Below, in pieces: positions 34,940 through 44,470 of a stretch of 64,000 nt of DNA (position 1 is its first letter; each line of letters starts with the position of its first letter). The stretch is from contig JAHQVT010000006.1 in assembly GCA_019634165.1 (NCBI GenBank), forward strand, positions 248,001 to 312,000, given 5' to 3'. This DNA is from Rhodospirillales bacterium. GTDB lineage: Bacteria; Pseudomonadota; Alphaproteobacteria; Rhodospirillales; Thalassospiraceae. A model generated the notes under the pieces. That model was not told the DNA's origin and made no database searches. It saw only the letters and a list, made by a program, of their open reading frames with translations. The position numbers and the translations under genes were made by a program.

Positions 34940-36004
34940 TTGAAACTCAAATTTTGGCAACGCAATGTCGATACAGACGGCGATATGTCGGAAGAGGACG
35001 AATTGTCCGGGGGCGATAACCTGCCTGAGGACGAAGCGCGCGAATTCGAAATGCCACCCGGTCACCATCTTAGCCTTGGCACACGCTTGCGGGCCAAATG
35101 GGAAGGATATGACGATCCGGTAGAGTATTACCTGCTTCAGCTTGAAATAGACGTTTATGCAGACTGGTTGCGTAAAATGCGCATTTGGTTGGCGCGTCCG
35201 GTCGAACCTGAGCTTGGTGAACTTGATCTGGATGACGAAATCGGCCGTTGGCCGCCAGAACGTATTCGCCTGTATGACAAGCTGTTTGATCACGGCATCA
35301 TGATCCCCGGAGGGCATGAGTATGCGCTTGAACTGGCAAAGCCGCTTGCGCTTGATGAAACGCTTAGCTGTGTGGAAATCGGTGCGAAGCTGGGCGGGGT
35401 TGCGCGTTTGCTGGCTGATCGGCTGGGGGTGTGGGTAACAGCGTTTGAACGGGACGGCGAACTTGCGCTATTGGGGATGGAACGTTCCGTTCAGACAGGG
35501 GTCCAGAAAAAGGTACCCGTTCAGACGTTCGATCCGCTGCAGCCTGAATTGCGGAAATCTTATTTCAACGTCGTTTACTCGTATGGTGAATTATACAAGA
35601 TTCCAGAAAAAACAACATTTCTTGCCGCATTGGCAGCCACCTTGCGCGACCAAGGGCAGATTTTGTTGACGGACTATGTTCTGACTCGTGACCTTGATGA
35701 ATCTGAACTGGCTGAGTGGGCCAAGCTTGAAGATGAAGAACTGTTTCCGTGGACGGCGCAGGAATACAAATCGCGACTTGGGGCGCTGAAATTTGACATC
35801 CGCATTGCCAAGGATGAGTCGGAAACGCATCTCAAACATATCAAATTGGCGTGGGCGGAGATGCTTTCTGATATTCAAAAGAGCGGTTTGGACCCAGATT
35901 TGATGGATTATTTGGTTCCAGAGATGGAAATGTGGATGAATCGTGTGAAAATGCTTGAAAATGGATCGCTGGCCTTTTATCGGTTCTACGCAACGATCAA
36001 CTAA
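34940..36004 (+). CDS. Methyltransferase-like protein (class I SAM fold)
   Basis: About 354 residues. An acidic N-terminus is followed by a helical part (YYLLQLEIDVYADWLRKMRIWL) and a Rossmann-like region: CVEIGAKLGGVARLLADRLGVWVTAFERD resembles SAM motif I and the acidic residue after strand 2, though the glycine motif is EIGAKLGG rather than a classic GxGxG. NVVYSYGELYKIPEKTTFLAALAATLRDQGQILLTDYV fits motifs II-III. Substrate unknown. Start is uncertain: TTG 34940 or ATG 34985. Divergent from the J-domain gene. Confidence 0.6.
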   Translation: MKLKFWQRNVDTDGDMSEEDELSGGDNLPEDEAREFEMPPGHHLSLGTRLRAKWEGYDDPVEYYLLQLEIDVYADWLRKMRIWLARPVEPELGELDLDDEIGRWPPERIRLYDKLFDHGIMIPGGHEYALELAKPLALDETLSCVEIGAKLGGVARLLADRLGVWVTAFERDGELALLGMERSVQTGVQKKVPVQTFDPLQPELRKSYFNVVYSYGELYKIPEKTTFLAALAATLRDQGQILLTDYVLTRDLDESELAEWAKLEDEELFPWTAQEYKSRLGALKFDIRIAKDESETHLKHIKLAWAEMLSDIQKSGLDPDLMDYLVPEMEMWMNRVKMLENGSLAFYRFYATIN

Positions 36005-36152
36005 TCGCTCAGGTTTCTGACTGCTGCAGGCGACTTTGATGGGATGAGTTTCTTTTTCTGTCGCCGCAACCTGTTTTAAGTGTTGACAGGGGCATGTCGT
36101 ACTTCTATTTTCCGGCTTCCTCGAAGGGGCCAAGTTTCTAAGGTTTAAGATT

Positions 36153-36278
36153 ATGAAGATCCGGAACTCATTGAAATCCGCTAAGCTGCGGGAAAAAGGC
36201 TGCCGTATCGTGCGCCGCCGTGGCCGCGTATACGTGATCAATAAAAAGAACCCACGCTTCAAGGCACGCCAGGGTTAA
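36153..36278 (+). CDS. rpmJ: 50S ribosomal protein L36
   Basis: 41-residue ribosomal protein: [20 protein letters not shown], then [20 protein letters not shown] and a final Gly. Only one cysteine is present, so this is the zinc-free form usual in alphaproteobacteria. It stands alone with AGG nine bases upstream and a strong terminator. Confidence 0.96.
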   Translation: MKIRNSLKSAKLREKGCRIVRRRGRVYVINKKNPRFKARQG

Positions 36279-36308
36279 TTCCCGGTACCTTGTTTCTACA
36301 GGTTTTAC

Positions 36309-36348
36309 AAAACGCCGCATTGGTTTATCCAGTGCGGCGTTTTGTTGT
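36309..36348 (+). terminator. Terminator of rpmJ
   Basis: 15-bp stem AAAACGCCGCATTGG / CCAGTGCGGCGTTTT (one G-T pair) with loop TTTAT, then TTTTGTTGTTT. Confidence 0.93.
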
Positions 36349-36553
36349 TTGTGCCTTTGGGATTGCACCGTCTTTCGATGAAGGCCGATAAAGTGCCGTC
36401 TTTCCGCTGTCAGTCGTGCCTGCGGGAATGCGGATGATGGAGGCCTTAGGGGCTTTTTCCGCCGATTGCCGCTTATCACAGTATTGGCTCATCACTTCGC
36501 GGGGCTATGGGCTAAGAGTTTGTAAAAATGGCACCCATGTCTGGGCGCTCTTG

Positions 36554-38437
36554 TTATGTGATTTTCTCAGATGGGACAGTGTAAAGCCCTGTCATGCTGT
36601 GGCGCCCGCGTAACAGAACTTCACCGGCTTTGGTTACCCGGTCTGGATTGGCAAGCAAAACCCGCGTGGTTTCGGAAATCAGAATGTCGGTGTGAAGAAT
36701 CTTGTTTTCCTGTTCCAAGCGCGAGGCCGTGTTGACGGCATCACCGTGCACGGTGAAGGAGAGGCGGGCTTTGGCCCCCACATTCCCTGCGACCATCGAG
36801 CCGGTATTCACGCCACAGCGTACCTTGACGTCCAACCCTTCAAAGGTTCTGGTCTTGACTTCGCGTTGGAGTGCTATGGCGCTATCAAGTGCGGCGTCGG
36901 CATGATGTTCAAGATCGTCAAACACGTTATAAACCGCAAGAATCGCATCCCCTTGGAACTGGGTGATAATACCGCCACGGGATTCGATGATTTGCGTCGC
37001 GCAGTCGAAATAGTCATTTAGCATTGCGATGATCTGGTTGGGATCAAGTGCCTCGCACATTGACGTAAAACCAACGATGTCAATAAACAGAACGGTTGCT
37101 TCTGATTGCTGAGGGGGCAAAACCCCGGAATCATTGCCAGATGCAAGGAGCTTCTTGGCAATTGATTGCGGCACGAACTTACCAAACAGGCTGGTGATGC
37201 GCGCACGATCATGAACAGCCATCATCATGTGGTTAAATGACCGGGCGGCATCATCATATTCGCGGATGCGGCTTCCACTAAGTTGCGGGACATCGGCAGA
37301 TGCAATGTCGTCATCCTCAAACGCGCGAGCCGCAGCGGCAAAACGGCGGATTGGTTTGGTAAATTGTTTGGACATAAAGATCGCAACAAGGATTGAGATC
37401 ACCAGAACCCCGCCGCCTAAAACTGATGCCAGAACGAGGCGGTTCCATTCGTCATCAAATAAATCTTCGTTGAAATGGATGCCGATGACCACGGGGGATA
37501 TCGCCGCATTTAGCACCTGACGTGTGACGATCAGGTGGTATTTTCCATCAATTTCAAGTCCAGATAAACGAAGACCGTTATTTTGGCGTGCATCCTTTTT
37601 GGCAATTTTGATGTTTTCGGATTTGCCTATATTGGCCAGAACCGGGTCGCCAATATCGCGGATTGTCGGAAGAGGAATCGGGCTTCGGGCGATATCTGCG
37701 CCATTAATCAGTGTGTTGGCGGTGTTTTCACCCCAATTTCGCAATCCGGGATGGGCCATGACCCGATTGCCACCAACCAAAATGAAAGGTGTTCCCGGAA
37801 GGCCTTCGCGGCCACGCAGCAGGCTTTCAGAAAGGTTCGAGAGAGACAGATATTGAATAAAGGTCCCCAGATAGCGCCCGTCATAGAATAACGGCACCCA
37901 ACTTGTCAGAACTGTACGGTTGAAATACGGATCCCATCGCGGAAAGCCAATACGGTTGGTTGCCGGGCCGCGGATTTGGGCTAGTTCGGAAAACAGCATG
38001 TCATCAACGGGTAAGGTGCGGCGGATTGAACTCATATCTTTGGGGTTAAACCCGATGAATTGTCTTTCGCCGGTCACGAGGCCATAGGCCATGACTTCCA
38101 TATCAGCAGCAGCCAATGCGCGCATCGCATTGGTCCAGCCATATTGGAAGCTGGGGTCTAAGTTGCCGTTTTCAACTTGGTTGGCAACCCATGCAGAGCG
38201 TTCTTCAACTTCGCCCATTCGTTCTTGCATGGTGCGCTGAACCGAGGACAAATCGACATCTGCGAGCATGACCCAAAGATTTCGGGTGTTTTTATATGCC
38301 GTGCCCAAACCGACATATAAGGCAAGTCCGACCCCCAAAACACTGGTGGCCATAAAACCTGCAAGAAGGACCGAAAGGACAGAATATCTGCGTTTTGATG
38401 TCACTGGGTTTGGCGTCACTCTGTTTTCTTTCTGCAA
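36554..38437 (-). CDS. Membrane-bound class III nucleotidyl cyclase with sensor domain
   Basis: 627 residues. Helix 1 (about 20-45) and helix 2 (about 330-355) enclose a 285-residue periplasmic domain of Cache type. A HAMP region (KPIRRFAAAARAFED) leads to the catalytic domain (about 445-580). The two metal aspartates are kept in LFIDIVGFTS and FQGDAILAVYN, as are Asn and Arg of VNTASRLE. The usual base-selecting lysine position reads Gln (GGIITQFQGD) and the second base contact is Thr (SFTVHGD). Probably makes cAMP, but specificity is uncertain. No response gene is adjacent. Confidence 0.88.
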   Translation of the reverse strand: MQKENRVTPNPVTSKRRYSVLSVLLAGFMATSVLGVGLALYVGLGTAYKNTRNLWVMLADVDLSSVQRTMQERMGEVEERSAWVANQVENGNLDPSFQYGWTNAMRALAAADMEVMAYGLVTGERQFIGFNPKDMSSIRRTLPVDDMLFSELAQIRGPATNRIGFPRWDPYFNRTVLTSWVPLFYDGRYLGTFIQYLSLSNLSESLLRGREGLPGTPFILVGGNRVMAHPGLRNWGENTANTLINGADIARSPIPLPTIRDIGDPVLANIGKSENIKIAKKDARQNNGLRLSGLEIDGKYHLIVTRQVLNAAISPVVIGIHFNEDLFDDEWNRLVLASVLGGGVLVISILVAIFMSKQFTKPIRRFAAAARAFEDDDIASADVPQLSGSRIREYDDAARSFNHMMMAVHDRARITSLFGKFVPQSIAKKLLASGNDSGVLPPQQSEATVLFIDIVGFTSMCEALDPNQIIAMLNDYFDCATQIIESRGGIITQFQGDAILAVYNVFDDLEHHADAALDSAIALQREVKTRTFEGLDVKVRCGVNTGSMVAGNVGAKARLSFTVHGDAVNTASRLEQENKILHTDILISETTRVLLANPDRVTKAGEVLLRGRHSMTGLYTVPSEKIT

Positions 38438-38464
38438 TAGAGGTTCCCCAACCTCAGTTGCATC

Positions 38465-38902
38465 TTAGCGGCGATCGAATTTAGTTGAAAGGATGATCGA
38501 ACTTGCGGTGCGTTTTATACCGGCAATCTCGCCGATGCGGTCAAGAACTGCATCAAGTTCTTCAGGCGTGTTGGCGGCGACTTCGGCAATCAGGTCATAT
38601 TCCCCGGAAATAGCCAAGCAGCGTATGCAATGCGCGATTTTTTGTAACGCACCAACCACCCCAGCCGATTGTTTTTGTTCAAGTTGGATCATGACTTCTG
38701 CCAGTAAAACTGGACGTGCAGTATCTCCTAGTTGAACCGTATATCCCAAAATGGTTCGGGATTTTTCCAGTCGTTCTAGCCGTTCTTGAACGGCACTGCG
38801 TGATAGCCCAACTTCGCGGGCAAGGGCGGCGGTCGGAATGCGGGCATTTTCTTGCAATCTTGCAAGTAAGCGGCGGTCTATTTCATCAAGCTGACGTTTC
38901 AT
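38465..38902 (-). CDS. Lrp/AsnC-family transcriptional regulator
   Basis: 145-residue regulator. The N-terminal helix-turn-helix is LDEIDRRLLARLQENARIPTAALAREVGLSRSAVQERLERLE. The C-terminal RAM domain for amino-acid sensing includes VGALQKIAHCIRCLAISGEYDLIAEVA. It is divergent from a saccharopine dehydrogenase-like gene, which it probably controls in response to lysine or a related amino acid. Confidence 0.9.
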   Translation of the reverse strand: MKRQLDEIDRRLLARLQENARIPTAALAREVGLSRSAVQERLERLEKSRTILGYTVQLGDTARPVLLAEVMIQLEQKQSAGVVGALQKIAHCIRCLAISGEYDLIAEVAANTPEELDAVLDRIGEIAGIKRTASSIILSTKFDRR

Positions 38903-39069
38903 CGGTTATACCCATAAAAATGACGGGTTATTCAATTGTTTTAACAGTATTGCCGGGTTGCAAGCCGCCGTCTAGTCGCTGACGATAAATGGTGTGAAAT
39001 AACAATTTTATCAGGGCGGGCAGGGGTTGGCCGATCACAGCCAACTGCTTGTTTGGGAGTTAGAGAAAA

Positions 39070-40152
39070 ATGAAAAAAGTTTTGATCCTTGGTGCCGGTA
39101 AAATCGGTCGTATGGCAGCCGTCATGCTTAAGGAAAGTGGTGACTATGAGGTGACCTTGGCAGATGCCAATGGTGAGATGTTGGAATTTTGCGCCCAAGA
39201 TAATGCCGCGACCTTGGTTAAGGTCGATGTCACCGATGAGGTTTCCTTAACCGATGTTGCGGCCGGTCATGACGCGATACTTTCGACCTGTCCATTCTAT
39301 CTGAATGTTGCGATTGCCCGTGTGGCCCGTTCAGTTGGTGCGTCCTATTTTGACGTCACAGAAGATGTTGAGACCACTCGTGCTATTCGCGAAATATCGA
39401 AGGGTGCAAGTGGCGCGTTTGTTCCGCAATGTGGTTTGGCACCGGGGTTTATTTCAATCGCAGCGCATGATTTGTTTAAGCGGTTTGACGTGGTTAAAAA
39501 GCTGCGCTTGCGTGTTGGAGCCTTGCCGCAAAATCCAACCAACCGTTTGAAATATAACCTGACATGGTCAACAGATGGCTTGATTAACGAATATCTTAAT
39601 CCCTGCGAAGCGATCATGAATGGCAAGCGTGTCGAGGTGTTGCCGCTTGAAGGATATGAGCGTTTCACAATTGATGGCACCGAGTATGAGGCGTTCAATA
39701 CATCAGGCGGTGTCGGGGCGCTGTGCGACATGCTTGAGGGCAAAGTCGATAACCTTGATTACAAAACCGTTCGATATCCGGGGCATCAGGAAATCCTGAA
39801 AATCCTGATTGAGGATCTTCGTTTGGGTGAACGCCCTGAGCTAATGAAGGAAATCTTTGAAAATGCCCTTCCGGTAACGCAGCAGGATGTGATCGTAATT
39901 TTTGCCAATGCGGTTGGGACCCGTAACGGTGAATTGTGCGAAGAAAACTTCATCCGAAAAGTCCACGGCACCGAAATTGGTGGAAAAAACTGGTCTGCAA
40001 TCCAGATCACGACATCGGCAGGGCTGTGTGCTGTGATGGATATGGTTTTGACAGGAAAGCTGCCGGGCGCTGGTTATGTGCGTCAGGAAGAAGTCAAATT
40101 AGAAGACCTTCTTACCAATCGGTTTGGTCGCTATTACGGTGCAAAGCCATAA
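39070..40152 (+). CDS. Saccharopine dehydrogenase-like / lysine dehydrogenase-like oxidoreductase
   Basis: NAD(P)-dependent enzyme of 360 residues. The dinucleotide loop is KKVLILGAGKIGRMAAVML at the very N-terminus. Further family segments are DAILSTCPFYLNVAIARVA, GASYFDVTED and VPQCGLAPGFISIAAHDL. Length and pattern fit saccharopine dehydrogenase or lysine 6-dehydrogenase-type proteins acting on lysine. A terminator follows. The adjacent Lrp-type regulator supports amino-acid catabolism. Confidence 0.8.
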   Translation: MKKVLILGAGKIGRMAAVMLKESGDYEVTLADANGEMLEFCAQDNAATLVKVDVTDEVSLTDVAAGHDAILSTCPFYLNVAIARVARSVGASYFDVTEDVETTRAIREISKGASGAFVPQCGLAPGFISIAAHDLFKRFDVVKKLRLRVGALPQNPTNRLKYNLTWSTDGLINEYLNPCEAIMNGKRVEVLPLEGYERFTIDGTEYEAFNTSGGVGALCDMLEGKVDNLDYKTVRYPGHQEILKILIEDLRLGERPELMKEIFENALPVTQQDVIVIFANAVGTRNGELCEENFIRKVHGTEIGGKNWSAIQITTSAGLCAVMDMVLTGKLPGAGYVRQEEVKLEDLLTNRFGRYYGAKP

Positions 40153-40198
40153 GGCGGTCGGGTATTTAACGCCAAAAACTCACTTCATCTAGATTGGG

Positions 40199-40230
40199 AA
40201 TCCCTCGATAAAAGATCGGGGGATTTCTTT
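40199..40230 (+). terminator. Terminator of the saccharopine dehydrogenase-like gene
   Basis: AATCCCTCGAT pairs with ATCGGGGGATT (one G-T pair) around AAAAG, then TTCTTTTGTTT. Confidence 0.85.
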
Positions 40231-40422
40231 TGTTTATATGTGTTTATCGGGTCTGATGCAGAACTGGGTTTAACAAGGGGGCGTTTATATTAGTCAATAA
40301 AACAGCAATAGCTTTCTGATCCATGGTCATGGGGGAAATTTTGTGGCAAAGACGTGGTTTGTTAACGCTTGGACGTTATGGTTGGCCCGTACTTAAGTTC
40401 ATTTTTGGCAATAAGGTATTCC

Positions 40423-42861
40423 TTGTCTGATTTCACCGCCATGTACCGATCTGCATTGGGTCTGTATGAAGCAGGCCAGCTTGCGGAGGCAGAAGAAGCC
40501 TGCCGCACGATGATCCGCAGCTATCCGCAAGCAGCAGAAGGCATGCACTTGGCCGGGTTGGTTGCCATGGGGCAGGGTAATCAAACACTGGCGGCCGAGC
40601 GAATGGGGCGTGCTGCAATTGCAGATGCCAATAGTGCCGAAATTCAACATGACCATGCACAGGCACTAAAATCGATTGGCAAGTTGCGCGATGCGATCGG
40701 CGCATTTAAGCGCGCTATTCGCCTTTGTCCTGATGCACCGGCCCTTTATTGCAACATCGCCAATACCTATCGCCAACTTGATGAGTTGGAGGCCGCGCGC
40801 GAAAATTATGAGCGTGCGCTGGAAATGGCACCGGATATTGCCGAAATTCATGCAAATTACGCCGCGTGCCAATATGCGTTGGGCGATATTAGCGGTGCTG
40901 AGAAGTCCTGTATGACCGCGCTTAAAATGCGTGATGACATTGTCAATGCTTTGGTCCTGATCGGTCAAATTCGTCTTGATCAGGGGCGCACCGTTTCGGC
41001 AAGTGAGCCATTGCGCCGTGCTCTTACGCTTGAGCCGGGCCATCAACGCGCACTGACATCTTATGGTGATGCGCTGTTTCGTCTTGGTCAGTTTGCCGGT
41101 GCGCAGCATTGCTTGCGACAGGTCTTGGCACTTGACCCGGATGATGCAAATGCACGTCGAACATTGGCGTTGCTCAATCTTCGCGTCGGCCAAGGCATAG
41201 AAGCAATCGGCGCACTTGAGCCGCTTTTGGTTAAAAACCCAAAAGACCCACAGTTATTATTGATGATGGGTGAGGCGCTTAGCATCGTTGGACGCCATGG
41301 TGAGGCTGTTGAACGGTTTGGTGCGGCGATTGGCGCTGGTGGCGGCGATGATGCGGTGTTCCGTTTGGCGGTTGAGTTGGCCGAAGAAGGCGATACTGAA
41401 TCGGCACAATCGGTTTTGCAAAACGGCATTGATCGTAAAATTGCGGCAGGCGAAAATACAACACTGTTTCGGACGGCACGTCGGTTGCTGTTTGCGCCAG
41501 TACCAAGCAACCTTGCCGCCCAGAATGACGAAGTCGTGCGCGATCTGTTGGATGATACGCTTGATGAAGATGCGATTGCGCCGGATTTGGAATTTGTCGG
41601 AGAAGACCGGGTTGATCCGATCATCTTGACGCGGTTTCCGCCCGTTTGGCGCGCTGCATTGCGACCGGAAGGCGACAAACAGCTTCGTGCCGTCGGACAT
41701 TATTGGGAACGCTTGGTTTCGGGCTATGGCGTGCCGGAAGTCAGCCGGTCCAAAAAACGCAATGATGGCAAAATCCGCATTGGGATTGTGTCGGCCAATA
41801 TGTGCGACAATGGAATAGGGCGCTGGATTGTTGGTCTTGCTGATGCCATTGATCGTGACCGGTTTGACATCACCATTATTCGTCCCCCGACTGGCGAAGA
41901 CGATATTACCGCACGGATTGACGACCATGCTGATCTTGTCGTGCCATTGCCGCTTGATCCTTTGCATTCAGCGCGGGTGATTTCGGGGCTTGATCTTGAT
42001 GTGCTGCATTATGTCGATCCGCAATCAGATGCCTATACCATGATGCTGGCAAGCTGGCGTCTGGCACCGCTTCAGATTTCTGGCGGCGGGATTGCCGCGA
42101 CCAGTGGGCTTTCAAATATTGACTATCATCTGATTGCCGAAGATTGGGAAACGGCTGGCGGGGAGAAACGGTTTAGCGAAAAGCTGATCCGGCTGCCGGG
42201 GCTTTTTGTTAATGCGAGCCCGCCTCAGAATATCGACATGACGCCAACCGATTTGCAGCGCCGATGGCGTCTGGCACAAGATCGCAATACGTATCTTTGC
42301 CCGCAGCCGTTGGATGTTCTGACGGCGGAATTTGATCCATTGATTGCCGAAATTTTGCGCCTTGATGAAACAGCGGAACTTTTGCTGATCGCGCCTGAAC
42401 GCGATAGTTGGGACGCTGCGTGGGGACGTCGGTTTGCGGTTAATTATGCCGACGTTGCTGGACGGATGCGGTTTGTTACTGTGCGGAATCGTGCTGATCT
42501 GTTGTCGCTTCTATGTGCAGTTGATGTTGTGCTTGAAAGTCCGGCTTGGAATGATGCGATGTTGGCATTTGATTGTTTGGGGCTTGGTGTGCCGCTTGTG
42601 ACATTGCCGGGGAATGCCGCACGTTCACGGCGTAGCCATACCTGTTATCGCCAAATTTCAGTCTTTGATTGCGTTGCCTATCACTCAGCAGATTTTGTTG
42701 ATACCGCACTGACCTTGGCAACGGATAAACGCCGCAGATCCGTTGTGTCACATGCGATCAAAAGTCGCTCACACATCCTGTTTGGGCAAAAGTCATCCTT
42801 TGATGCCTATATGCAGTTCCTTGATGAATGCGTCGCCGTTCCGGCAGACAAAGTCATGTGA
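40423..42861 (+). CDS. TPR protein with GT41 (OGT/SPINDLY-like) glycosyltransferase domain
   Basis: About 812 residues. The first 370 residues are some nine TPR repeats (ALGLYEAGQLAEAEEACRTMI, AIGAFKRAIRLCPDAPALYCNIANTY and so on). The C-terminal half matches the catalytic part of O-GlcNAc transferase-like proteins: IGIVSANMCDNGIGRWIVGL, LDVLHYVDPQSDAYTMMLASWRLAPLQISGGG, and LGLGVPLVTLPGNAARSRRSHTCYRQI. Likely glycosylates a protein. No flagellin or sugar-nucleotide gene is nearby to name the target. The TTG at 40423 has AAGG upstream; an ATG six codons later is possible. Confidence 0.8.
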   Translation: MSDFTAMYRSALGLYEAGQLAEAEEACRTMIRSYPQAAEGMHLAGLVAMGQGNQTLAAERMGRAAIADANSAEIQHDHAQALKSIGKLRDAIGAFKRAIRLCPDAPALYCNIANTYRQLDELEAARENYERALEMAPDIAEIHANYAACQYALGDISGAEKSCMTALKMRDDIVNALVLIGQIRLDQGRTVSASEPLRRALTLEPGHQRALTSYGDALFRLGQFAGAQHCLRQVLALDPDDANARRTLALLNLRVGQGIEAIGALEPLLVKNPKDPQLLLMMGEALSIVGRHGEAVERFGAAIGAGGGDDAVFRLAVELAEEGDTESAQSVLQNGIDRKIAAGENTTLFRTARRLLFAPVPSNLAAQNDEVVRDLLDDTLDEDAIAPDLEFVGEDRVDPIILTRFPPVWRAALRPEGDKQLRAVGHYWERLVSGYGVPEVSRSKKRNDGKIRIGIVSANMCDNGIGRWIVGLADAIDRDRFDITIIRPPTGEDDITARIDDHADLVVPLPLDPLHSARVISGLDLDVLHYVDPQSDAYTMMLASWRLAPLQISGGGIAATSGLSNIDYHLIAEDWETAGGEKRFSEKLIRLPGLFVNASPPQNIDMTPTDLQRRWRLAQDRNTYLCPQPLDVLTAEFDPLIAEILRLDETAELLLIAPERDSWDAAWGRRFAVNYADVAGRMRFVTVRNRADLLSLLCAVDVVLESPAWNDAMLAFDCLGLGVPLVTLPGNAARSRRSHTCYRQISVFDCVAYHSADFVDTALTLATDKRRRSVVSHAIKSRSHILFGQKSSFDAYMQFLDECVAVPADKVM

Positions 42862-42949
42862 TTTCCGCTCACGGGATTGTGCCAAAAATCACTGTTCACA
42901 GGTGCGTTTGCCGTTGTGCCTGATTGGTGTTAGATGCGTGGTTTGTGGG

Positions 42950-43453
42950 TTAGCTAAGTGCGTCGATGTCGGCATCTGATAATGCTGCGGGCACAATGGT
43001 CAGGGGCAAGCGCAACTGTCCGACCGTATCGCTTTTGGTAAGGGCCGTGATCAGTGGGCCGGGGCCCTCTGAATTGGTGCCTGCGGCAAGAACAAGAATG
43101 GAAATCTGTTCTTCTTCCTCAAGAAGGGTGAGTAACTCATCCTTTAAGCGTCCTTCGCGAATGAACAAAAGCGGCATGGCGCCGGTTTGTTCATGAACAT
43201 AGGCGGCGAGTTCATTGACGCGGGCCTCTGCTTCTTCGCGGGCCTCTTCTTTCATAAGGTCACCGACCGCCATCCAGTGTTGGAATTCTGCCGGTTCAAT
43301 AACGCTGAGCAGGGCGACGCGTCCGCCAGTATGCTGTGCCCGACGGCATGCATACCGAAGCGCTTTGGTCATTTCATCGCTGTTATCGACAACAACAAGA
43401 AATGTACGGTTGGACGTGGCGCGAAGTTCCTGATCTGCATCGAATGACGTCAT
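42950..43453 (-). CDS. Universal stress protein (UspA family)
   Basis: 167 residues with a single Usp domain: TFLVVVDNSDEMTKALRYACRRAQHTGGRVALLSVIEP at the start and ILVLAAGTNSEGPGPLITAL near the end. The typical ATP-loop G-x2-G-x9-G-S/T is not clearly preserved. It lies on the same strand as the TIGR02186 and TauE genes but 250 bases downstream, with no gene between. Confidence 0.82.
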   Translation of the reverse strand: MTSFDADQELRATSNRTFLVVVDNSDEMTKALRYACRRAQHTGGRVALLSVIEPAEFQHWMAVGDLMKEEAREEAEARVNELAAYVHEQTGAMPLLFIREGRLKDELLTLLEEEEQISILVLAAGTNSEGPGPLITALTKSDTVGQLRLPLTIVPAALSDADIDALS

Positions 43454-43705
43454 ATGGCTTCTCAAAATGTTTTTCCGATCCTGTCCAATTGCACGTGGTG
43501 TGGAGCCTGTGCAGATGGCGGATCGGCAAAGTGTGCCGTAGTTTGCGGTCCGTTTCCAAGTGGTTTTTGCGACCTTACCCAAAGATTTATTATTTGCGAT
43601 TGCAGCAATATCGTGCCGCAAATGCGAAGCAGTGATGCGCATTGTCGTGATTAAAACGGATTTGGAATGGCATGGGCTGAAATCGCTGCGAATAAATCGC
43701 ATGGA

Positions 43706-44470
43706 TTATCTTTTGCGGAAGGCAACGCTCGCGATCCAGCCAGCAATGATTGCGATGATAACGGCGATGATGCCGTAAAGGGCTGAATAACGGTGGGCAA
43801 AGTCATAGACTTCTGCACTTACACCCGTTTTGGAAACCACAAGTGGCGTGGTTTTAACACTCGCAATGCGACCATCACGGATCAGATAAACATTGATCGT
43901 ATATGTTCCGGTGGGGGTGTTGGCCGGAAAATGAAGGTCGGTTCGGAAAAGCTGATTTGACAGGAAGCTGATCTTGGCCGGGCGGCGATTAAACAGACCC
44001 GCATTTTGCATATTGCGGACCAGCGCATCACGGTACACTTCCTGTTCACTGTCAGAGGTGCCGCTTTCTGCAATAAAGCGCTGATTCTCAAGTCCGATGC
44101 GATAGTCTTGGAGAACCTTTGCCGGTGCTATGACCTCGATCGCGCGGTTGGCGGCACTGGTGTAATAGGCTGGTACGTTTTTGTAACGTGCACTATCGCT
44201 GTTTATCCAGATACCAACTTTGCGTTCTTTCCGCCGGACAACCATGTCTTGGTCTGGGCCGCGCACGGTGACAATCACGTCACCTTCATTCTGAACAGCG
44301 CCAAACAGCAAGACATCCGTTCCGGTAAAGCCGGTTGTGATCGCCACAAGATGGTTGGATAGATCAACAACAAGCGGATCAGCGGACGCAGATTTTGGGG
44401 CATGGCCAAGGGCAACAACAGCAAGCGCTGTCAGGCAAAGACAAATGGATTTGCGCAAAGAAACTGCCAT
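43706..44470 (-). CDS. TIGR02186 family membrane-anchored periplasmic protein
   Basis: 254 residues: signal peptide (about 1-30, cut near SASA-D), a strand-rich periplasmic domain starting PLVVDLSNHLVAITTGFTGTDVLLFG, and a C-terminal helix (YGIIAVIIAIIAGWIASVAF) followed by RKR. This is the alphaproteobacterial TIGR02186 family, normally next to a TauE/SafE permease, as here. Its ATG overlaps the permease stop. Exact role unknown; probably assists the permease. Confidence 0.87.
   Translation of the reverse strand: MAVSLRKSICLCLTALAVVALGHAPKSASADPLVVDLSNHLVAITTGFTGTDVLLFGAVQNEGDVIVTVRGPDQDMVVRRKERKVGIWINSDSARYKNVPAYYTSAANRAIEVIAPAKVLQDYRIGLENQRFIAESGTSDSEQEVYRDALVRNMQNAGLFNRRPAKISFLSNQLFRTDLHFPANTPTGTYTINVYLIRDGRIASVKTTPLVVSKTGVSAEVYDFAHRYSALYGIIAVIIAIIAGWIASVAFRKR

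Noticed and set aside
43454-43705. Small cysteine-rich frame (66 codons) or tRNA between the Usp and TIGR02186 genes
   Set aside because: No ribosome-binding site, no tRNA arms or TTCGA loop; probably leader of the Usp gene.
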